From: Victivallales bacterium
Lineage (GTDB): Bacteria > Verrucomicrobiota > Lentisphaeria > Oligosphaerales > Oligosphaeraceae
Direction: 5' to 3'
DNA length: 11,090 nucleotides
Assembly: GCA_017431185.1 (NCBI GenBank)
Contig: JAFRLP010000422.1
Span: forward strand, 1-11,090
Below the pieces are notes generated by a model. It did not search any database and was not told the DNA's origin. It saw only the letters and a program-made list of their open reading frames with translations. Below are positions 6,724 through 11,090 of the stretch, piece by piece (position 1 is the first letter of the stretch; each line of letters starts with the position of its first letter). Position numbers and translations under genes: made by a program.

Positions 6724-7861
6724 GCCTGGCCACCTCCAGCGTCTGCCGGGCGACCTCCTTGCTTACGCCGCCCTGCCCTGCCCCGCCCTGCAAGGCGTTC
6801 TCGCAGGCGCGCATTCCCTCCAGGGCCTCCTGGCGACGCGCGCCGCCAGGCAACAGCGCCAGCGTGGCGGGCGCCAGGTTTTCGGGGATGGCGCGGTATT
6901 GCAGGAATTCCTCGAACACAACCCTGTTCGTGACCAGGTTGGCGATGGAGACATGGGGAATCTTTATCAGGCAACTGGCGATTTGCCAGGTCAGCCAGTT
7001 GAGCCGGTAGGCCACCACCACAGGCAGGCCCAGCAACGCAGCCTCGACCGTGACGGTTCCGGAGGCGGCGAGTCCCGCGATGGAGGAGACCATCTTGTCT
7101 CTGGCGTCTCCCACGGAAATGTCCAGCGCGTTCAGAAACCCGTCAGGCAGATCCAGGTTTGGCATCATCGCCTGCACCTGAGCCAGGCTGCTCTGCCGTG
7201 CCAGGGGCATGGCGAAATGCAAGTCCGGACGCAGCGCGTGCATCTGTGCCGCGGATTGCAGAAACACCGGCAGCATGCGCTGGATTTCCGAGGAACGGGA
7301 GCCTGGCAGCAGAACGACCTGCTTTTCGTCACGTGTGCAGACGCGCTCTCTCCATGGGGCCAGAATCTCCAGCAGCGGATGTCCGACAAACCGCGAGTCC
7401 AGTCCCGAGCCGTCATAGACCGCCGGCTCAAAGGGGAAAATGCAGAGCATCCTGTCCACGCAGGCGGCGAGTTTGGGGATGCGTCCCTTTTTCCAGGCCC
7501 AGACCTGGGGGCTGATATACCACACCACGCGAATCCCCAGTCTATGCAGCCGCTGGGCAAGGCGGAGGTTGTAGCCAGGGTAGTCGATGAGCACCGCCAC
7601 GTCGGGCCGCTCCTGCTCGGCGCGTCGGACGGTCTCCTTGAGCAGCCGGCAGAAGAAGGGGATGCTTTTCAGCACCTCCCAGAAGCCGACCACGCCCAAT
7701 TCCGTGGAGTCGGTGAACAGTTCCACCCCTGCCTGTCGCATCAGGGAGCTGCCCATGCCTTGCAGGCTCACCTCCGGCTGCCGGATGCGCAGTTGCCGCG
7801 CCAGTTCCGCGCCGTAGGAGTCTCCTGAAGCCTCTCCCGCTATGATCCATATTTTGCTCAT
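6716..7861 (-). CDS. lpxB: Lipid-A-disaccharide synthase
   Basis: Joins UDP-2,3-diacylglucosamine to lipid X to form the disaccharide core of lipid A, with release of UDP, at the inner face of the cytoplasmic membrane (glycosyltransferase family 19). At 381 aa it matches the E. coli enzyme (382). Motifs are GEASGD (9-14), VGFWEVL (58-64), LIDYPGYN (91-98), WYISPQVWAWK (114-124), FVGHPLL (158-164), LPGSR (185-189) and the UDP-binding SGTVTVEAALLGLP (267-280), then VSIANL (304-309). The ATG overlaps the kinase stop by 4 bases (ATGA), and its 3' end overlaps the WalJ-like gene. The usual lpxA, lpxD or fabZ neighbours are not in this window. Coupling to a protein kinase is unusual. Confidence 0.96.
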   Translation of the reverse strand: MSKIWIIAGEASGDSYGAELARQLRIRQPEVSLQGMGSSLMRQAGVELFTDSTELGVVGFWEVLKSIPFFCRLLKETVRRAEQERPDVAVLIDYPGYNLRLAQRLHRLGIRVVWYISPQVWAWKKGRIPKLAACVDRMLCIFPFEPAVYDGSGLDSRFVGHPLLEILAPWRERVCTRDEKQVVLLPGSRSSEIQRMLPVFLQSAAQMHALRPDLHFAMPLARQSSLAQVQAMMPNLDLPDGFLNALDISVGDARDKMVSSIAGLAASGTVTVEAALLGLPVVVAYRLNWLTWQIASCLIKIPHVSIANLVTNRVVFEEFLQYRAIPENLAPATLALLPGGARRQEALEGMRACENALQGGAGQGGVSKEVARQTLEVARHE

Positions 7862-9342
7862 CTGTCGAACATGCCCTCTGAAATGTCGGGGTGGTCGGCG
7901 GCCCAGCGGCGGAGATGGGAGAGCAGCGCGGTGCAGCTTTTGATGCGGAGGTCACGGCGCGGAATGGTGCAATTCCGCAGAATCTGCGCCAATTCAGGGT
8001 AGGGCGCCAGTTCAGGTATTTCGATGACCTGCGGTTGGTCTTCGTGCTCAAGGCGGTATTTGGCCTCCTGCCATGTCTTGCTTTTCAGCAGGCTCTCCTG
8101 GGGTTGGTTCAGGCTTTTGCCGCCGAAGAACACAGCCAGCGTGACTCCCAAGGCAAAGATGTCGCTGGACTCGTCCAGGATCTCCTTGCAGATTTGTTCA
8201 GGGGAGAGAAAACCGCCGGTGCCGGTCACGGCGGTGGGCCGGTACCCGTTCATCACCGTCACGCCGAAGTCAATGAGTTTCACCTGGCCGTTCACCAGAA
8301 TGTAATTCGACGGCTTGATGTCCAGGTGGATGAATTTATGCTGGTGAACGTAGGCCAGGGCATTGACGGTCTGCACCATCACTTTCAGCTTATCCTCGAA
8401 ACTGAGGTTGCGCGCAACCATCCTGTCCGATAGGTCATGGCCGTGCAGGGCCTCCATGATCAGGTCATAACCGACTTCCATGCCCAGTGTGCTCACCTTG
8501 CGGAGCGCATAGATATGGACGATTGGCAGTTCGCCGTCCGAATACAGCGCCCTGGCGGTGTTGAATTCGTTGAGGATATGCCGTTTTTTGGTGTGGTATG
8601 GCACGTTCTCCAGCCGTTCTTCCTGCTTTTTCGTGACGGAATCCCCAATCCAGTGGTTGAGTTTGTTCCGTATCGCCTTGACACAGAGTTCGTTCCCCTC
8701 AAAATCTCCCAGATAAAGCACGCTCTCCGCACCCTTGGCCATCATCCCTCCCAGTTTGTAGGGCGACTCCTCCGCCAGTTTTCGCAATTTTGCGTGGTCA
8801 AGCGGCTCTGGTACGGGAGCGGGTTTCCTGGAGCCGGGGAAAGTTGGTGCAGGAATCTTTTCGCCCGGCAGGGCAGGGGAGGGCGGCTTTGTCCCCGCCA
8901 GGGCAGGGGAGGGCGGCTTTGTCCCCGCCAGGGCAGAGGAGGGCGGCTTGCTCTGATTGGCGGGCGACTTGGGAGCGATTCCCGGTGATTTTTTCCCTGT
9001 GTCTCCTTGGTTCAGGTATTTTCTTTCCTTGGGTACGGTTGCCTTGGCGTCCTTCAGGTCCGTTGTCGGCGGGATGGCGCTCTCCGTTGTCGGCGGAGTC
9101 ATTGGCTCTTCGGTCAACACGGGCTGGACAGTCTCGGATATTGTCCGGTGGGCTGGTGCTGATGGTTGGGCTGGTTTTTGGGGAACCGGTTGCTGCACAA
9201 GGTATTTTCGTCCCGTTATGGCCGCCATTCCCGGGCTTAGGTTAAGGTATTTCCTTGTATTCTGGACTACCTTGCCTCCATTGGATTCCTGTTCCTTCCT
9301 GGAGGGTAAGTCCGGTGTGTTCAGTTCCTTTGTGTCACCCAT
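7858..9342 (-). CDS. Eukaryotic-type Ser/Thr protein kinase with Pro-rich RKYL-motif N-terminus
   Basis: Predicted active protein kinase of 494 aa. The kinase domain spans about 195-480: a degenerate Gly-rich loop GGMMAKGAESVLY (198-210), Lys222 in CVKAIR, catalytic loop HLDIKPSNYIL (339-349, Asp341, Lys343, Asn346), IDFG (357-360, metal-binding Asp358), GTGGFLSPEQ (374-383) as activation-loop/APE equivalent, and Asp394 of DIFALG. The HRD arginine is replaced by Leu340. Residues 1-180 are low-complexity and Pro-rich, with RKYL at 30-33, 45-48 and 107-110 and a 10-residue repeat of the type KPPSPALAGT (132-161). No membrane segment or PASTA-like sensor is seen, so it is probably soluble, with the N-terminus as a flexible docking arm. 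AGGGG lies six bases before the ATG. The gene overlaps lpxB downstream and follows the tubulin-like gene by 143 bp. Confidence 0.92.
   Translation of the reverse strand: MGDTKELNTPDLPSRKEQESNGGKVVQNTRKYLNLSPGMAAITGRKYLVQQPVPQKPAQPSAPAHRTISETVQPVLTEEPMTPPTTESAIPPTTDLKDAKATVPKERKYLNQGDTGKKSPGIAPKSPANQSKPPSSALAGTKPPSPALAGTKPPSPALPGEKIPAPTFPGSRKPAPVPEPLDHAKLRKLAEESPYKLGGMMAKGAESVLYLGDFEGNELCVKAIRNKLNHWIGDSVTKKQEERLENVPYHTKKRHILNEFNTARALYSDGELPIVHIYALRKVSTLGMEVGYDLIMEALHGHDLSDRMVARNLSFEDKLKVMVQTVNALAYVHQHKFIHLDIKPSNYILVNGQVKLIDFGVTVMNGYRPTAVTGTGGFLSPEQICKEILDESSDIFALGVTLAVFFGGKSLNQPQESLLKSKTWQEAKYRLEHEDQPQVIEIPELAPYPELAQILRNCTIPRRDLRIKSCTALLSHLRRWAADHPDISEGMFDR
8871..8949. repeat. 30-bp tandem repeat inside the kinase gene (about 2.6 copies)
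   Basis: The 30-base units at 8871-8900 and 8901-8930 are identical and are followed by a partial third unit (8931-8949) with one substitution. The period is ten codons, so copy-number change would keep the frame and only lengthen or shorten the Pro-rich linker. Confidence 0.95.
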
Positions 9343-9431
9343 GGTTTACCCCTATATATGTCGTATGTCACTTTTTGCATGACAGAGTATTTTCCCTTTT
9401 TTGGCGGTCTTTTCCCATATTCTTGCTCTTG
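9343..9431 (-). promoter_or_regulatory. Leader region of the kinase gene
   Basis: This is the intergenic stretch between the hairpin and the kinase start. On the minus strand an AGGGG Shine-Dalgarno-like run (complement of 9347-9351) sits six bases before the ATG. A small inverted repeat TGTCA-N9-TGACA (9366-9384) could be a protein site but is short enough to arise by chance. No convincing -35/-10 pair was found. Confidence 0.25.
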
Positions 9432-9477
9432 GCAATCATCGGTTTTCGCCTTCGCCCGAGGCAAAAACCGTGATTGC
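9432..9477 (-). terminator. Strong hairpin after the tubulin-like gene, terminator-like without a U-tract
   Basis: The left arm (9432-9438 plus 9440-9450) pairs with the right arm (9460-9470 plus 9471-9477) over 18 base pairs. There is one bulged base (9439) and a nine-base loop (9451-9459). Read as minus-strand RNA every pair is canonical except one U-G wobble; read as plus-strand RNA that pair becomes a mismatch, so the minus strand is the likely functional one. It starts eight bases after the tubulin-like stop codon. No run of U follows, so it may act as an mRNA 3'-end stabiliser or partial terminator that separates expression of the GTPase from the kinase. Confidence 0.65.
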
Positions 9478-9485
9478 ATGAGTTT

Positions 9486-10592
9486 TCAGAGTTTGCCGAG
9501 TCGCCTCAGCGTCGCCAGGATGTCCTCTTCGGCGGCGTTTCCGCCTTGCTGCTGGTACGCCCGCTTCGTCTCGTCCTCCAAATTGACGCGCAGCGGCTGC
9601 AGGACATTGCTTTGCTCGATGGTTTTCTTGACTTTTGCCTGGATATGCTCTTCGCTGGTGTGCTTGAAATCCTCCACCAGTTCCTCGGGTTTGCGCGAGT
9701 ACAGGACTGCCACCGTCACAAACGGCTTGACCAGATCTGGGTTCTCCACCACGCTATAGACAGGGGAGACATGGATGGAGTTGAAGTACTCCAGGATCGG
9801 ATAGAACATTGTGGGGTCCCCTCCCTTGGGCACCTCCACCAGGAACATCGCCTCGATGGCCGCCTCCGGCGGCAGCAGGAACGGGTTGGCCGCATTGGCC
9901 AGCTGCTCCCCGAACGGCTTGCCCTCGTCGTAGTCAAAGTAGGTGAAATGGTTGAAGTACGGCTTGGAGAGGAAGAGGGTGAAGTCCTCGTGGTCGATGT
10001 GTCCGTCCAGCAGTTTGTACAGGTCATTCTTGTCGGGAATGGCGAGGAAGGTCTTCAGCGACTCTATCAGCATGGTGTTGTAGGCGTCCTCTGAGATTTT
10101 CTCCTCGAATTTGCGGCGGTTGCTGAACAGCACCATGTTCCCCGTGTTTCCAGAGTCTATCGCCGCTGACACTGGCCCGGTCAGGAACGCTATGGTGTTA
10201 TCGACGAATTCGCTGGACTCCAGCCTGGCGTAGGGCAGGACAAAGGCGAAGAACGTCTTTTCGGCGATTTCCACATTGTTCAGTTCACTGATGTCCTTCA
10301 GGATTCCCGACGTGATTCCGTTTCCCGTGCCGCCACCCGACGAGCAGAATATCATCTGCCCCTTGATCTTGTCCCGAAGTTCCCGCCGGTTCGAGAGATA
10401 GGCGTCCTTCCCTATCTCGGGGTTCTTGCGCGAACCTCTGAATTGACCATGTTCGGCACGCACCGTCGCCAGGATTCGCTCTGCACCGCCTGGCACCTTG
10501 TTCAGTTCTGTCTCGGAGACGTTCACCAGAATCGCTTTGCTGTCCAGTTTCGCCGCCAGTTTCGACCCTGCTCCACCAATGCCAATCGCCAT
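9486..10592 (-). CDS. Divergent tubulin/FtsZ-like GTPase
   Basis: A tubulin-superfamily GTPase of 368 aa that is not canonical FtsZ. It has the T1 loop GIGGAGS (4-10), a T2-like NVSE (24-27) and the tubulin signature SSGGGTGNG (84-92), which is the T4 loop that holds the GTP phosphates. It also has MVLFSNRRKFEE (153-164) and AYNTMLIESL (170-179) in the positions of the guanine-contacting segments. The T7 catalytic loop, NxDxxD in FtsZ, seems to be GHIDHED (197-203), related but altered. The C-terminus lacks the usual FtsZ tail that binds FtsA/ZipA. The protein begins almost directly at the T1 loop, so the first strand is very short. The ATG lies one base after the winged-helix stop, with AAGGA eight bases upstream. 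Polymerisation and a cytoskeletal, membrane-shaping or segregation role are inferred; the exact subfamily is not recognised. Confidence 0.85.
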   Translation of the reverse strand: MAIGIGGAGSKLAAKLDSKAILVNVSETELNKVPGGAERILATVRAEHGQFRGSRKNPEIGKDAYLSNRRELRDKIKGQMIFCSSGGGTGNGITSGILKDISELNNVEIAEKTFFAFVLPYARLESSEFVDNTIAFLTGPVSAAIDSGNTGNMVLFSNRRKFEEKISEDAYNTMLIESLKTFLAIPDKNDLYKLLDGHIDHEDFTLFLSKPYFNHFTYFDYDEGKPFGEQLANAANPFLLPPEAAIEAMFLVEVPKGGDPTMFYPILEYFNSIHVSPVYSVVENPDLVKPFVTVAVLYSRKPEELVEDFKHTSEEHIQAKVKKTIEQSNVLQPLRVNLEDETKRAYQQQGGNAAEEDILATLRRLGKL

Positions 10593-10593
10593 G

Positions 10594-10941
10594 TCACTTT
10601 TCCTTCAGGTAGTTGGATTCTTTCAGCTGGTATCTTTTCTGCGTGAGCATCTCCTGCAACGCCTTCCCACCTGCACGGGTGATATAGACGTTTTTCCGGT
10701 TCGCCTCTTCACGCACATCCAAAAAACACAGTGTCTGCAACGCCGTCACCGCCGCTACCGCCGTCTGCTTTGTCCGCGTTATCCCCGCCGACTTCAGGTC
10801 GTCAAAGATATTCGTGATGTTGTATTTCCTCCCTTTCCCCTCCCCTTGCGCTGACCAGTAGAGTATCAGGTAATGGCTCTCCTGCAACCGACCCACCTGC
10901 TCCGATATCAGCCTTCTGATTTCCTCCGTCGTCAATTCCAT
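10594..10941 (-). CDS. Small winged-helix DNA-binding protein
   Basis: A 115-aa protein with a predicted winged helix-turn-helix. Helices are at about 5-20 and 42-52, a probable recognition helix is at about 57-72 (KQTAVAAVTALQTL region), a two-strand wing at about 73-88 ends in VYITRAGGKAL, the place where MarR/PadR-like proteins have LTxxG, and the C-terminal helix is charged. The single domain and position fit either an autoregulator of the operon or a TubR-like DNA adaptor for the tubulin-like protein encoded one base downstream. Sequence alone cannot decide. GGGAG lies a few bases before the ATG. A near-perfect 13-bp direct repeat with a 21-bp period sits directly upstream and is a candidate binding site. 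No enzyme motifs or membrane segments are seen. Confidence 0.75.
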   Translation of the reverse strand: MELTTEEIRRLISEQVGRLQESHYLILYWSAQGEGKGRKYNITNIFDDLKSAGITRTKQTAVAAVTALQTLCFLDVREEANRKNVYITRAGGKALQEMLTQKRYQLKESNYLKEK

Positions 10942-10943
10942 CG

Positions 10944-10977
10944 CTCTCCCGCCTTTTCCTTTGTCTCGCCCGCCTTT
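10944..10977. repeat. Short direct repeat upstream of the winged-helix gene (possible operator)
   Basis: CTCTCCCGCCTTT at 10944-10956 and CTCGCCCGCCTTT at 10965-10977 match at 12 of 13 bases, 21 bases apart, that is about two helical turns on the same DNA face. The first copy overlaps the ribosome-binding region of the winged-helix gene. The spacing suits a dimeric winged-helix regulator, but two copies in purine-rich DNA could be chance. Confidence 0.35.
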
Positions 10978-11033
10978 CTGCTCCTGAAAGCCTGTTCCTT
11001 TACATTCATTTTCCTATAGAGGCAATTGCATAA

Positions 11034-11090
11034 CTACCGTCCAACCGCCAAAACGCCGCAAGCGATGGAGAAAAACGAATACTCGGCGTA
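11034..11090 (-). CDS. Possible C-terminal end of an upstream gene
   Basis: The minus strand is open from the right edge for 18 codons and ends in TAG (complement of 11034-11036), reading YAEYSFFSIACGVLAVGR. The hydrophobic stretch resembles the last segment of a membrane protein. Orientation matches the rest of the window, and the stop lies 92 bp before the winged-helix gene. It is too short for a firm call, and the plus strand also has an open ATG at 11065. Confidence 0.3.
   Translation of the reverse strand, partial: YAEYSFFSIACGVLAVGR

Noticed and set aside
6160..7828. Long plus-strand open frames across the WalJ-like and lpxB genes (for example 6160-6933 and 6701-7828)
   Set aside because: They are antisense to genes with clear family motifs, have the Gln/His/Arg-rich composition of shadow frames in high-GC DNA and show no recognisable domain.
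8871..8949. CRISPR-like array
   Set aside because: The repeats are directly adjacent without spacers and are in-frame codons of a Pro-rich linker.
9353..9358. TATATA as a -10 box for the kinase
   Set aside because: It lies about ten bases before the ATG and abuts the AGGGG Shine-Dalgarno run, which leaves no room for a transcribed leader, and no -35 box is present at normal spacing.
9486..10941. Plasmid TubZ/TubR partition locus
   Set aside because: The gene order fits, but the setting is chromosomal (lpxB, thrC) and no iterated centromere array is seen, so only a distant resemblance can be claimed.
11065..11090. Plus-strand ATG open to the right edge (MEKNEYSA)
   Set aside because: Only eight codons are visible, there is no clear Shine-Dalgarno, and all other genes are on the minus strand, where a better hydrophobic C-terminus is seen.

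Overview
The window reads as a bacterial chromosome segment in which every gene I can support lies on the minus strand. A complete lpxB (lipid A synthesis) points to a Gram-negative, diderm bacterium. A eukaryotic-type Ser/Thr kinase beside a divergent tubulin/FtsZ-like GTPase, with roughly 60% GC in the housekeeping genes, would fit the PVC group or a related environmental lineage. That placement is a low-confidence inference, because the window holds no rRNA or other taxonomic marker.

Layout in transcription order (right to left). A short possible C-terminal end of an upstream gene (11034-11090) is followed by a winged-helix protein (10594-10941), then one base later by a tubulin/FtsZ-like GTPase (9486-10592) that ends just before a strong 18-bp hairpin (9432-9477). 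A Ser/Thr kinase with a long Pro-rich N-terminus carrying three RKYL motifs (7858-9342) overlaps lpxB (6716-7861) by 4 bp. lpxB overlaps a YycJ/WalJ-type metallo-beta-lactamase (MBL) fold gene (5872-6723) by 8 bp, and a UlaG-like MBL gene (5093-5842) lies 29 bp further on. Next is a three-gene restriction-modification operon: a D12-class adenine methyltransferase (3950-5002), a C5-cytosine methyltransferase (2467-3948) and a Sau3AI/MutH-type endonuclease (1012-2463), separated by only 1 and 3 bases. The window ends inside thrC (threonine synthase, 1-911), which runs off the left edge.

How the genes work together. The restriction-modification operon is predicted to act on GATC. By hand count GATC occurs only seven times in the 11 kb, against about 40 expected, and is absent from bases 1-7149. 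The operon has lower GC (about 40% in the endonuclease) than its neighbours and sits between an MBL gene and thrC, so it looks acquired. Its oddest feature is a 118-bp direct repeat with one mismatch that forms the first 39 codons of both methyltransferases. Recombination between the copies would remove the adenine methyltransferase exactly and leave a complete cytosine methyltransferase gene. The winged-helix, tubulin-like and kinase genes look like a compact functional module of unknown role, adjacent to envelope lipid genes.
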